Source: Gemmobacter lutimaris
GTDB lineage: Bacteria; Pseudomonadota; Alphaproteobacteria; Rhodobacterales; Rhodobacteraceae
Assembly (NCBI RefSeq): GCF_003570715.1
Contig: NZ_QXXQ01000017.1
Location: 16,044 to 80,043, forward strand
Length of the DNA: 64,000 nt
Reading direction: 5' to 3'
Shown one piece after another: positions 44,587-53,636 of this stretch; positions within the stretch are counted from its first letter, which is position 1, and each line of letters begins with the position of its first letter. A model generated the notes under the pieces. That model did not search any database. It was given only the letters and a program-made list of their open reading frames with translations, and was not told the origin of the DNA. Both the position numbers and the translations under genes were made by a program.

Positions 44587-45261
44587 ATGTTGATGAAGAA
44601 GGCGGTTGGCCGGGGTGGCGGCACGCGCAAATACGACCTACTGACCATTCTTGGCGTCCATGCGCTTGCACAGGGCAAGACCCTGCAACGCCAGACGCTG
44701 CGGCTTCTGTGTCTGATCACCGCGCGCTACAACTGGCAGAACGACCAGCTTTCGGTGGGTCAGGCCGAAATCGCGCGGCTCTGGTCCGTCGATACCCGCA
44801 CGGTCAAACGCGAGATGGCGGCGCTGCGAGAGCGCGGCTGGCTGGTTGAGAAACGCCCGGCGGCGCGGGGGCGGGTCACGGTCTACGGTCTGGGGATCGC
44901 TCAGATCCTGCATGATACCCGCGCAAGCTGGGACATGGTCGGCCCCGATCTGGTGGCGCGGATGGATGCGCCCGAGGCCCCGCCGGAACCGGAGGCCGGG
45001 GGCAAGGTGATCCCCTTCCCGCAGCTGCCAATGCCGGAAGGGGAGGGGGCCTGGCCCCGCATTGCGCGGCGGCTGCAACAAAGTGATGCCGGGCTTTACC
45101 GTCTGTGGTTCGCCATGCTGGAGGGCATCGAAAGCGGGCATGAAGTGCTGATCAGCGCACCCTCTGCCTTTCATGCCGCCTATGTGCAGACGCATCACCT
45201 GCCGCTGCTGGAACGCGCCGTGCGGCAAGAGGAGCCGGGGTTGAGCCTGCGCTTTGTCTGA
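44587..45261 (+). CDS. DnaA-like plasmid replication initiator
   Basis: The 224-residue protein has a winged-helix region (LSVGQAEIARLWSVDTRTVKREMAALRERGWL) and a C-terminal block resembling the DnaA N-terminal domain (WPRIARRLQQSDAGLYRLWFAMLE). Initiators of this compact kind, accompanied by parAB, define the DnaA-like replicon class of Rhodobacterales plasmids and chromids. GGAGG at 44576-44580 lies six bases before the start. It ends seven bases from the convergent HAD gene. Confidence 0.85.
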   Translation: MLMKKAVGRGGGTRKYDLLTILGVHALAQGKTLQRQTLRLLCLITARYNWQNDQLSVGQAEIARLWSVDTRTVKREMAALRERGWLVEKRPAARGRVTVYGLGIAQILHDTRASWDMVGPDLVARMDAPEAPPEPEAGGKVIPFPQLPMPEGEGAWPRIARRLQQSDAGLYRLWFAMLEGIESGHEVLISAPSAFHAAYVQTHHLPLLERAVRQEEPGLSLRFV

Positions 45262-45267
45262 GGCGGC

Positions 45268-45888
45268 TCAGGCCGGGGCGGTGAGGCTGCGGGTCAGATG
45301 TTCGACCGTGGCAAGCGCCGTGGCCTCGCGCACGTCCAGTGCGGGGATACCGGCGCGGCGGGCGGCTTCCATCCCCTGTGCGCTGTCCTCCAGCACCAGA
45401 CAATCGGCCGGGGCGGTGCCAAGGCGGGCGGCGGCCAGCAGGAACATCGCCGGATCGGGCTTCGCGGCCGGAACATCGCTCAGCGTCACCACGGTATCGA
45501 ACAGCGCATGCAGCCCGGCCCCGCGCAGGATGGCATGGACCACCGGCGCCTCGCCGTTGGAGGCGACGGCCGAGGGCCGCGCGCCCCAGGCGCGGGCCAG
45601 TGCCGCAACCGGCGGATTGGGAGCGCATTGGCCGGTGCGGGCGAGCTTTGCCGCCGCGTCGATGCTGTCGCGCACGGCGCGGTCGATGTCGATCGGGCTG
45701 CCGCTGTCGGCCACCCAGTCCGCGATCAGTTCGCGGCGCGCAAGCCCGCCGCGGGCGTGATAGAAGGCCAAGTCCAGCGCATCACCCTGCAAGGCAAAGG
45801 CCTCGGTGAAGGCGGCGAAATGCAGGTCGCCGGTCAGCACCAGCGTGCCGTCGCAATCGAAGATCAGGGCCTTGGGCATCGGGGTCAT
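45268..45888 (-). CDS. HAD-superfamily phosphatase (beta-phosphoglucomutase/phosphatase subfamily)
   Basis: This 206-residue protein has HAD motif I IFDCDGTLV with the nucleophile Asp, motif II VASNG, the conserved Lys in AAKPDP and motif IV VLEDSAQG. Small HAD enzymes of this group dephosphorylate or isomerise sugar phosphates. The start at 45888 overlaps the kinase gene stop as ATGA, tying it to the two-component system and importer; a phosphatase for an imported phosphorylated sugar is a reasonable inference. Confidence 0.88.
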   Translation of the reverse strand: MTPMPKALIFDCDGTLVLTGDLHFAAFTEAFALQGDALDLAFYHARGGLARRELIADWVADSGSPIDIDRAVRDSIDAAAKLARTGQCAPNPPVAALARAWGARPSAVASNGEAPVVHAILRGAGLHALFDTVVTLSDVPAAKPDPAMFLLAAARLGTAPADCLVLEDSAQGMEAARRAGIPALDVREATALATVEHLTRSLTAPA

Positions 45889-48344
45889 GTCGGTCGGTTT
45901 CCTTGCAGGCAGGCAGACAGTGCCGCCGTATCGAGCGGTTTGGGCAGGCGGAACAGCCTGCCGGGAAAGCGGGCGCCCAGCGGGTCGGCATCGGGCAGGT
46001 GGCCGGAGGTGACGATGACGCGCGTGCCCTCGGCCCGGCGCAGCGCCGCTTCGGCGATAGCCCAACCAGAGGCCGCGCCGTCGAGGTGCAGATCGGTCAG
46101 CACGAGGTCGAAGGGCGGGCCCGTGGCGATCAGGCGTTGCGCTTCGGCCGCGGTGGCGGCTTCGGTCAGATCGGCCCCGGCCAGCAGGCGGCGCGCATGG
46201 GCGGCGTCAGGCGCGGCATCCTCGACCAGCAGCACGCGGCCCAGCGGGGGCAGGGCGGGTTCGGCGCTGGTGGCCAGCGGCAGCAGCAGGCGGACACTGG
46301 TGCCTTTGCCGGGTTCGGACCGGATGTCGATGTCGCCGCCCGACTGGCGGATGAAACCGCAGACCATGGCAAGGCCCAGCCCGGTGCCGGTGCCATCGGG
46401 GCGGGCGGTGAAGAACGGCTCCATCGCCATGGCCAGCACCTCGGGCGTCATGCCGCGCCCGGTGTCGCTGACCTCGACCAGCGCGCGGCCCGAGGGGGCG
46501 GGGGCCAGCGTGACGGTGATCGCGCCAGCGCCGTCAATCGCCTGTGCGGCGTTGAGGCAGAGGTTCAACAGCGCGCTTTCCATCTGGCCGGGGTCGATCC
46601 GCACCGCGAGCGGGCGGGCGGAAGGGCAGAGGGTCAGGGCGATGCGGTCGTCAAGCGCCAGCGCGATCAGATCCTCCATCCCCTCGACCAGCGCGTTCAG
46701 GTCCACCACCTCCGGGTCCAGATGCAGGCGGCGGGCAAAGGCCAGCAGGCGCTGGGTCAGCGCGGTGCCCAGATCCAGCGCGGCGGCCAGCGTCTGATGC
46801 AGGCCGCCCGCACGTTCGGGCGGCGCGGTTTCCAGAAGGTGCAGGCTGGTCGAGATGGTTGACAGGATATTGCCGAAATCATGCGCGACCTCGCCCGCGA
46901 TCTTGCCAAGCGCTTCGGTCCGCTGCACCTGTTGCAGCCGGTCCTCCAGCGCGCGGCGGGCGGAGACGTCGGTCAGCAGCATGACGGTGCCGCCGGTGGC
47001 GAGGCGGCTTTGGCGCAGATCGACCACGCGGCCATCGGCGTGATGCAGTTCGGCAAAGCCATCGGGGCCGGGAATGCGCTGCCAACCCGCGCCCGCCAGC
47101 AGCGCCGCCATGTCGGGGCGGCCGTCGAAAGCCCCGGCGGGCAGGCCCAGAACCGGGGCAAGGTGGCGGTTGTGGGCGACCAGCGCGCCTGCGTCTGACA
47201 GGATGGCCAGACCGTCGGACATGCCGTCGAACAGATTTTCGAACAGGGCGTTGCGCTGTGCAAGTTGCCGGTTGGAGCGGTCAAGCCGCAAGGTATTGGC
47301 GCGGAAGGCGCGGAAGGCGTGGAACAGCTTGCCGATCTCGTCGCCCGCATGTTCGCCGCGCGGCAGCCGCGAGGAACGGTCGCCCACCGCGAGGCGCATC
47401 ATTGCGTCCGAAATGGCGCGCAGGTTGTCGGTGACATAGCCCGAAACGAACAATGCGGCCAGAAGCGCGACCACGGCGCTGATCAGGCCGACAATGACGA
47501 TGATGCCCCGCGCGAAAGCGATGGCCGAGAGGGTGCGGGCGCGTTCGGCGGCAATTTGTGCCTGCGTGCGGGCCGTCACCTCGGCCGCGTGCAGGCTGAC
47601 CGCCTCGGCCCCCAGCCGGATGCGCGCCAGCGCGGCTTCGGCGGCGATCTGGCGGGCGAGTTCGAGGCGGCGCAGTTCGAACAGGCCCGCGGGGCCTTCG
47701 GCGAGGGCGCGCATTTCATCCAGATAGGGGCGGTTGGCCGGGGTGGCGGCGATAGTGCGGATCAGGCGGAAATATTCGCGGTGATGTTCGCCCACGCTGA
47801 CCAGATTGCTGGCCCGCCCCGCCCCCAGAAGGGCGCGGGTGATGCGTTGCAGGGTCAGCCAGTCCTGCGCGAAGGGCTCGGCCGCGGCGCGGGCGACGAG
47901 CTGGCGCTCGATCCCGGCGGTGCGGGCGTTGAGGCGCAGGATCTGGTCGGTGTAGCCCGCGCGGGCCGAGGCGGCGGCGACCAGATCCAGCACGGCGGCA
48001 TCCATGCCGCGCAGGGTGGCGGCCAGCGCGGCCTCGCCGGGGGCGAGGCTTCCGGCGATGCCGGCGATCAGGGTGCGGGCGGTCTCGGCCTCCTGCCGGA
48101 TGCGGAACGGGCTTTGCAGGGTCAGCAGCCACGGCGCCCCGGTCGCAAGGTCCGAGGCGCGGCGCGACAGGGTCAGCGACTGGTCCACGGCGGTCAGCGT
48201 CTCGTCATGCAGCCGGTCCAGCCGGGCGGTGGCCTGATGCAGCGTGACCCAGCTTGTCGCGCCCACGATTGCGGTGGCCGTGGCCAGCGCCGCCAGCGCG
48301 CCCCACATCCGGGCGCGCACGCTGGGGCGGGGCAGGGGCATCAT
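45885..48344 (-). CDS. Hybrid sensor histidine kinase (TorS-like)
   Basis: The 819-residue protein has two membrane helices (about residues 12-32 and 278-305) around a periplasmic helical sensor domain, then HAMP, a PAS-like region, the phospho-acceptor helix GEVAHDFGNIL with His, the N-box LNLCLNAAQAI, G-boxes DTGRGM and GTGLGLAMV, and a C-terminal receiver with Asp in LVLTDLHL and Lys in RLPKPLD. The start overlaps the response regulator stop as ATGA. It signals to that regulator, which faces the ABC importer genes. Confidence 0.9.
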   Translation of the reverse strand: MMPLPRPSVRARMWGALAALATATAIVGATSWVTLHQATARLDRLHDETLTAVDQSLTLSRRASDLATGAPWLLTLQSPFRIRQEAETARTLIAGIAGSLAPGEAALAATLRGMDAAVLDLVAAASARAGYTDQILRLNARTAGIERQLVARAAAEPFAQDWLTLQRITRALLGAGRASNLVSVGEHHREYFRLIRTIAATPANRPYLDEMRALAEGPAGLFELRRLELARQIAAEAALARIRLGAEAVSLHAAEVTARTQAQIAAERARTLSAIAFARGIIVIVGLISAVVALLAALFVSGYVTDNLRAISDAMMRLAVGDRSSRLPRGEHAGDEIGKLFHAFRAFRANTLRLDRSNRQLAQRNALFENLFDGMSDGLAILSDAGALVAHNRHLAPVLGLPAGAFDGRPDMAALLAGAGWQRIPGPDGFAELHHADGRVVDLRQSRLATGGTVMLLTDVSARRALEDRLQQVQRTEALGKIAGEVAHDFGNILSTISTSLHLLETAPPERAGGLHQTLAAALDLGTALTQRLLAFARRLHLDPEVVDLNALVEGMEDLIALALDDRIALTLCPSARPLAVRIDPGQMESALLNLCLNAAQAIDGAGAITVTLAPAPSGRALVEVSDTGRGMTPEVLAMAMEPFFTARPDGTGTGLGLAMVCGFIRQSGGDIDIRSEPGKGTSVRLLLPLATSAEPALPPLGRVLLVEDAAPDAAHARRLLAGADLTEAATAAEAQRLIATGPPFDLVLTDLHLDGAASGWAIAEAALRRAEGTRVIVTSGHLPDADPLGARFPGRLFRLPKPLDTAALSACLQGNRPT

Positions 48345-49069
48345 GGCGCGGTGACGAAGATATACCCCTGCCCGCGCCGGGTTTGCAGATGCGCGGGCTT
48401 CGAGGGCACGGGTTCGATCTTGCGGCGCAGGCGCAGGATCAGCACGTCGATAGTGCGATCCATGTAAAGCGACAGGTCATTGCCCAGTTCGCGCAGCAGG
48501 TCCGACCGGGGGATGATGCGGTCGGGGTGGCGCAGGAAGTAATCAAGCAACCGGTATTCAGCATTGGTCAGCGGAATTTCGGTGCCATCCGGCCCCAGCA
48601 GTTCGCGCCGGGTCTGATCCAGCCGCAGGGCGCCGAAGCTGCGCATCCGGCTTTGGCTGCGGTCGGGTGTCGCAAGGGCGGGGTGGCCCGAGCGGCGCAG
48701 CACGGCGCGCAGCCGCGCCACCAGTTCGCGCGGGTTGAAGGGCTTCATCATGTAATCGTCGGCGCCGGTTTCCAGCCCGATGATCTTGTCGGTCTCGTCG
48801 CCGCGCCCGGTCAGCATGACGATGGGCAGGCCCATCGTCTCGCGGATGCGGATGGCGAGGGTCTGGCCGCTTTCGCCCGCCAGCCGCAGGTCGATCAGGG
48901 CAAGGTCCACCGGCCCGGCGGCAGCGGCGGCAAAGAAGCCCGCGCTGTCGGGCACGGCGACGGGGGCAAAGCCGTTCTCGGCCAGAAGCGCCGCCAGGCT
49001 GGCGCGCAGGTCTGCATCGTCATCCACAATGACGACGACGGGCCCCCGGGGTGGTGCCGCGCTGGTCAT
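48341..49069 (-). CDS. OmpR-family response regulator
   Basis: The 242-residue regulator has a receiver domain (acidic pocket VDDDAD, phospho-Asp in LALIDLRL, VMLTGRG, KPFNPRE) and a C-terminal winged helix (LTNAEYRLLDYFLRHP ... RRGQGYIF). ATG 49069 has GGAGG upstream; a longer frame from 49156 has no domain. The 256-base divergent region with the substrate-binding protein gene contains an inverted repeat (49172-49205) that is a candidate target. Confidence 0.93.
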   Translation of the reverse strand: MTSAAPPRGPVVVIVDDDADLRASLAALLAENGFAPVAVPDSAGFFAAAAAGPVDLALIDLRLAGESGQTLAIRIRETMGLPIVMLTGRGDETDKIIGLETGADDYMMKPFNPRELVARLRAVLRRSGHPALATPDRSQSRMRSFGALRLDQTRRELLGPDGTEIPLTNAEYRLLDYFLRHPDRIIPRSDLLRELGNDLSLYMDRTIDVLILRLRRKIEPVPSKPAHLQTRRGQGYIFVTAP

Positions 49070-49171
49070 GGTTCCTCCGTCTTGCCGCGCCCTCCCGCCC
49101 GGCCTGACCATGATGCCTTGTGGCCCGGTTGGCGGGGAGAGGGTTTCGGGTTTCATTTGTGACCCGTTTCA

Positions 49172-49205
49172 CCCGGTTTTGTAACATTGTTCATCAAAAA
49201 CCGGG
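49172..49205. promoter_or_regulatory. Inverted repeat in the divergent RR/importer promoter region
   Basis: CCCGGTTTT and AAAACCGGG form a perfect nine-base inverted repeat separated by 16 bases. It lies between the response regulator and the importer genes, about 120 bases before the binding-protein start, so it is a candidate operator or promoter element. Confidence 0.55.
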
Positions 49206-49325
49206 CACTGTGCAGCGCTGTTCATCGTTCCGGGGGTCGCTTGCGCGGGCTTCGGCATGGCAGGCTTCTGTCAGTCCGGCCCATCCGCCCGAGGAAGCGG
49301 CAGGCCGGGGCAACGGGAGGATACC

Positions 49326-50357
49326 ATGACCAAGAAGCTTTATATCAGCGCGCTGGCGCTGTCTGCTGCCATGTCCGCTTCGGCGGCGATGGCCGAGGAA
49401 CTGAACGTCGTCTGTTCCAACGAACAAACGTGGTGCGATCTGATGGCGCAGAATTTCGAGGCGGCGACCGGGATTGATGTCGCCATGGTGCGCAAATCGA
49501 CCGGCGAGGTTCTGGCGCAACTGCGGGCCGAGAAGGGCAATCCGAAAGTCGATGTCTGGTGGGGCGGCACGGGCGATCCGCATATCATTGCCGCGAACGA
49601 GGGGCTGACCCAGGCGACCGGCGTCGATGTCTCGGGCCTGCTGGGCTGGGCTCAGAACATGACCAACATGACCGGCGGCAAGGCCGTGGGTGTGCATGTG
49701 GGCCTTCTGGGCTTCATCTACAATACCGAGGTGCTGGCCGAAAAGAACCTGCCCGTCCCGGCCTGCTGGCGCGATCTGGCGAAGCCCGATTACAAGGGCG
49801 AGATTCAGGTGGCAAACCCCAATTCCTCGGGCACGGCCTATACGGAACTGGCGACGCTGGTGCAGCTTTTCGGCGAGGATGAGGCGTTCAAGCTGCTGGC
49901 CGAGATCGGCGCCAATGTGAACCAGTATACCAAATCCGGCTCGGCCCCCGGCAAGGCCACGGCGCGCGGCGAGACGACGATCGGCATCGGTTTCATGCAT
50001 GACATGGTGAAGCTGAAGAAAGAGGGTTTCCCGGTCGAGATCGTGGCCCCCTGCGAGGGCACCGGCTATGAACTGGGTGCCGTGTCGGTGGTGGAAGGCA
50101 CGCCGCATCTGGAGCAGGCGAAGAAATGGGTGGAATATGTCATTTCCGCCGAAGGCCAGTCGCCGGGTCTTGAGGTCGGCGTCTACAACATTCCGTCGAA
50201 CCCCGGTGCGGCCACCGACCCGGAGGCACCCGACATGGCCTCGGTCAAGCTGATTGATTACGACTTCGCCACCTATGGCGCATCCGACACCCGCGAGCGT
50301 CTGCTGGCACGATGGGAAAAGGATGTGAAGGGCGCCGGCGGCGCGATCGAAGAGTAA
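49326..50357 (+). CDS. Periplasmic binding protein of an ABC importer (AfuA/FbpA type)
   Basis: The 343-residue product begins with a signal peptide (MTKKLYISALALSAAMSASA, cleavage after AMA) and has the type II binding fold, with STGEVLAQLRAEKGNPKVDVWWGG and ANPNSSGTAYTELATL. It contains FMHD in the GIGFMHDMVKL segment; from memory, a His-Asp pair here contacts phosphosugar in AfuA of Actinobacillus, whereas ferric-binding FbpA uses paired tyrosines. GGGAGG precedes ATG 49326. Phosphorylated sugar is favoured over iron as ligand, as inference. Confidence 0.85.
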   Translation: MTKKLYISALALSAAMSASAAMAEELNVVCSNEQTWCDLMAQNFEAATGIDVAMVRKSTGEVLAQLRAEKGNPKVDVWWGGTGDPHIIAANEGLTQATGVDVSGLLGWAQNMTNMTGGKAVGVHVGLLGFIYNTEVLAEKNLPVPACWRDLAKPDYKGEIQVANPNSSGTAYTELATLVQLFGEDEAFKLLAEIGANVNQYTKSGSAPGKATARGETTIGIGFMHDMVKLKKEGFPVEIVAPCEGTGYELGAVSVVEGTPHLEQAKKWVEYVISAEGQSPGLEVGVYNIPSNPGAATDPEAPDMASVKLIDYDFATYGASDTRERLLARWEKDVKGAGGAIEE

Positions 50358-50367
50358 CCACCCATCC

Positions 50368-50392
50368 GGCCCGCGCGGATGACGCGCGGGCC
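50368..50392 (+). terminator. Intercistronic hairpin between binding protein and permease genes
   Basis: GGCCCGCGC and GCGCGGGCC form a nine-base stem with a seven-base loop followed by ATTTTCC. In ABC importer operons such a hairpin usually raises the binding-protein level by stopping or stabilising part of the transcripts. Confidence 0.7.
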
Positions 50393-50415
50393 ATTTTCCG
50401 TTCGGGGACGATCAG

Positions 50416-52566
50416 ATGACGCGCACCGCAAGGCTGTGGAGCCTGGTGGGGTTGGCCGGTTTTATCCTGCTGCCCTGGTATATGGTGCCGGGGGGCTTTC
50501 TGTCCTTCGGCTGGATGGCCGATCCGGCAGGGGAGGGGGCCTCGGGTCTGACCTCGGTGCTGGAGGGGCGCTTCTGGCTGTCAGGGCCGGGTCTGGCGCT
50601 GCTGGCCGCGCTGGCGGCGGGCAGTCTGCTGAAGGACGCGCAGGCGCGGGCCAAGGCTTGGGTGATCTGCGGCATCGCGGGGCTGGCCTTGCTGGCAGCG
50701 CAGGGGCTTTTGATCCTTGGCACCGGGCCGCGGCTTGCCATGCTGGGCGATGCGGCGCAGCCAGGCATGGGGCTGGGCGCCTTTGTCACCGCGCTGGCGC
50801 TGCTGTTCGTCACCACCACCGGGATTTCGGCGCGCGGGCAGGGCAGGGGGGATGCTTTCGTCACCGGCCTTGTCGGGCTGATCGTGGCGCTGGTCGGTGT
50901 TTTCGTCTTTTACCCGATGGCCTTCATCCTGATCCGGGCGTTCGAGCTGAAGGGCGGCGCGGGCTTCGGCGTGTCGGAATTCCTGCCGCGCTTCCTGTCA
51001 TCCGAAACGTGGTCGCTGGCCTGTCTTGCAGGGGGCTGGTGCGGACCGGCGATCAACTCGCTGGCGCTGGCGCTGGCGACGGGTCTGGGCACGACCCTGC
51101 TGGGCCTGTCCTTCGCGCTGATCTTCACCCGCACCGATTTCGCCGCGAAAAAGCTGCTGCGGGTGCTGACCATCCTGCCGATCATCACACCGCCCTTCGT
51201 GATCGGCCTTGCGCTGATCCTGCTGTTCGGCCGCGCGGGCACGATCACCGAGTTCCTGCACTGGGCCTTCGGGATGGAAAAGACCCGCTGGCTTTACGGT
51301 TTCTGGGGCGTGTGGCTGGCGCAAATGCTGTCGTTCACGCCCATTGCCTTTCTGGTGCTGATCGGGGTCGTCGAAGGCATCAGCCCCTCGATGGAGGAGG
51401 CGAGCCAGACGCTTGACGCCGACCGCTGGCAGACCTTCCGCCGCGTCTCGCTGCCCTTGATGCGGCCGGGGCTGGCCAATGCCTTTCTGCTGGGTTTCAT
51501 CGAAAGTCTTGCCGATTTCGGCAATCCGCTGGTCTTGGGTGGCAATTTCAACGTGCTTTCGACCGAGATCTATTTTGCCATCGTGGGCACCGTGGCCGAT
51601 CCGGCCAAGGCCGCGATCCTGTCGATGATCCTGCTGGCGATGACGCTGGGCGCTTTTCTGGTGCAGCGCCGCTGGCTGGGGCGCAAAAGCTATGCCACCG
51701 TTACCGGCAAGGCCGACAATGGCCAGCACGCCAGCCTGAATCCGGGGCTGAAATGGGCCTGCTATGCCACCGCGTTGCCCTGGGCGGCGTTTACGCTGGT
51801 GCTTTATGCGCTGATCGTCTTTGGCAGCTTCGTGAAGCTTTGGGGCTATAATCACAGCTTTACGCTGGCGCATTACAAACAGGCCTTCGCCATCTCGTTC
51901 CGCAACGGCGTGCATTTCACCGGGGCTGCATGGGACAGCTATTTCTCCACGCTCGGGATCGCCGCGATTTCCGCGCCGCTGACGGCGATGGTGGGGCTGG
52001 CGACGGCTTACCTGCTGGTGCGGCAGAAATTCGCCGGCAAGGATGCGTTTGAATTTTCCACCATGCTCAGCTTCGCCATTCCGGGCACGGTGATCGGGGT
52101 GGCCTATGTCATGGCCTTCAACTTCCCGCCGATCGAGCTGACGGGAACGGCGATCATCCTGATCCTTGTCTTTGTCTTCCGCAACATGCCGGTGGGTGTG
52201 CGCGGCGGGATCGCGGCGATGAGCCAGCTGGACAAATCGCTGGACGAAGCCTCGATCATGCTGGGCGCGAACAGCTTCACCACGCTGCGCCGGGTGATCC
52301 TGCCGCTGCTGGGCCCGGCGATCCTTGCGGCCATCACCTATAGTTTCGTGCGGGCGATCACCTCGGTTTCCGCCGTGATCTTCCTCGTCTCCGCCCGGCA
52401 CAACATGGCCACCAGCTTCATCGTTGGCCGGGTCGAGAACAATGAATTCGGCATCGCCATCGCCTATTCGACGGTTCTGATCGTCACGATGCTGGCCGCC
52501 ATCCTTGCTTTGCAGGCCGTCATCGGCCGCCGCCGCCTGCGCCGGTCCGACCGCGTGGCGGCATGA
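50416..52566 (+). CDS. Fused ABC importer permease (AfuB/FbpB type)
   Basis: This 716-residue membrane protein contains two permease domains, each with an EAA-type loop (EEASQTLDADRWQTF and LDEASIMLGANSFTT), so a single chain forms the channel. It has an additional N-terminal part of about 180 residues with four more hydrophobic helices, longer than a simple FbpB. It follows the binding-protein gene after a hairpin and precedes the ATPase gene. Confidence 0.9.
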   Translation: MTRTARLWSLVGLAGFILLPWYMVPGGFLSFGWMADPAGEGASGLTSVLEGRFWLSGPGLALLAALAAGSLLKDAQARAKAWVICGIAGLALLAAQGLLILGTGPRLAMLGDAAQPGMGLGAFVTALALLFVTTTGISARGQGRGDAFVTGLVGLIVALVGVFVFYPMAFILIRAFELKGGAGFGVSEFLPRFLSSETWSLACLAGGWCGPAINSLALALATGLGTTLLGLSFALIFTRTDFAAKKLLRVLTILPIITPPFVIGLALILLFGRAGTITEFLHWAFGMEKTRWLYGFWGVWLAQMLSFTPIAFLVLIGVVEGISPSMEEASQTLDADRWQTFRRVSLPLMRPGLANAFLLGFIESLADFGNPLVLGGNFNVLSTEIYFAIVGTVADPAKAAILSMILLAMTLGAFLVQRRWLGRKSYATVTGKADNGQHASLNPGLKWACYATALPWAAFTLVLYALIVFGSFVKLWGYNHSFTLAHYKQAFAISFRNGVHFTGAAWDSYFSTLGIAAISAPLTAMVGLATAYLLVRQKFAGKDAFEFSTMLSFAIPGTVIGVAYVMAFNFPPIELTGTAIILILVFVFRNMPVGVRGGIAAMSQLDKSLDEASIMLGANSFTTLRRVILPLLGPAILAAITYSFVRAITSVSAVIFLVSARHNMATSFIVGRVENNEFGIAIAYSTVLIVTMLAAILALQAVIGRRRLRRSDRVAA

Positions 52567-52582
52567 CATGAAAGGTTCCGAG

Positions 52583-53635
52583 ATGACCAAAGGTTCCGTC
52601 CGTTTCGAGAATGTCACCAAGCGCTATGGCGAGGTGACGGCGCTGAAGCCGCTGACGCTGGATATCCAGCCCGGCACGCTGTGCACGCTGCTGGGGCCGT
52701 CGGGCTGCGGCAAGACGACGACTCTGCGGCTGATCGCCGGGCTGGAAAGCGCCAGTGAGGGGCGGATCCTGATCGGCGGGCAGGATGTGACGCATCTGTC
52801 GGCGACCTATCGGCGGGTGTCGATGGTGTTCCAGTCCTATGCGCTGTTCCCGCATATGACCGTGCTGGAAAACGTGGCCTATGGCCTGAGCGTCAAGCGC
52901 ATGCCCAAGGCCGAAATGGCCCAGCGAGCCGAGGCCGGGCTGGAGATGGTGGGGCTGAAGGGCTTTGGCGCGCGTCTGCCATCGGAACTTTCGGGCGGGC
53001 AGCAGCAGCGCGTCGCGGTGGCCCGCGCCATTGTGCTAGAGCCGGAGGTTCTGTTGCTGGACGAGCCGCTGTCGAACCTTGACGCCAAGCTGCGCCGCCA
53101 TGTGCGCGAGGAGATCCGCCAGATCCAGCAGCGGCTTGGTCTGACCGCGGTCTATGTGACCCATGATCAGGAAGAGGCGATGGCGGTGTCGGACCGGATC
53201 ATCGTGATGAAAAACGCCGAGATCGCACAGGAGGGCACGCCGCACGATCTGTATGAACGCCCGGCTTCGGCCTTTATCGCGGATTTCATCGGCGATGCGA
53301 ACCTGCTGGATGTCGAGGTGACGGAAAGCGGCGCGGCCACGCGGCTGCGCCTGCTGGGGCAGGATTATGCGCTGCCGCTGGCCAGCACGGCGAAAGGCCC
53401 GGCCAAGCTGGTCCTGCGCCCGCATCAGGTGCGGCTGTCAGCCGGGCCGGTGCCGGGCGGCATCCCTGCCGAGGTCAGCTATGCCGCCTATCTGGGCAAT
53501 TCGATCCAGTATACGCTGGCGACCCCGGCGGGCGAGGTCTTTGCCATCCTGCCGCCTTCGGCCCATCCCTTTGCCAAGGGTGACAGCGTGGTGCTGACGT
53601 GGCAGCCCGAGGATGTGCGGCTGGTCGCGGCCTGA
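52583..53635 (+). CDS. ABC importer ATPase (AfuC/FbpC/PotA type)
   Basis: The 350-residue ATPase has Walker A GPSGCGKTT, the signature LSGGQQQRVAVARA, Walker B LLLDEPLSNLD, THDQEEA and a C-terminal TOBE domain (about residues 240-350). This is the large importer ATPase of the iron/organophosphate/polyamine group. ATG 52583 is preferred; an ATG at 52568 would add five residues. It ends two bases from the convergent hipA stop. Confidence 0.92.
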   Translation: MTKGSVRFENVTKRYGEVTALKPLTLDIQPGTLCTLLGPSGCGKTTTLRLIAGLESASEGRILIGGQDVTHLSATYRRVSMVFQSYALFPHMTVLENVAYGLSVKRMPKAEMAQRAEAGLEMVGLKGFGARLPSELSGGQQQRVAVARAIVLEPEVLLLDEPLSNLDAKLRRHVREEIRQIQQRLGLTAVYVTHDQEEAMAVSDRIIVMKNAEIAQEGTPHDLYERPASAFIADFIGDANLLDVEVTESGAATRLRLLGQDYALPLASTAKGPAKLVLRPHQVRLSAGPVPGGIPAEVSYAAYLGNSIQYTLATPAGEVFAILPPSAHPFAKGDSVVLTWQPEDVRLVAA

Positions 53636-53636
53636 G

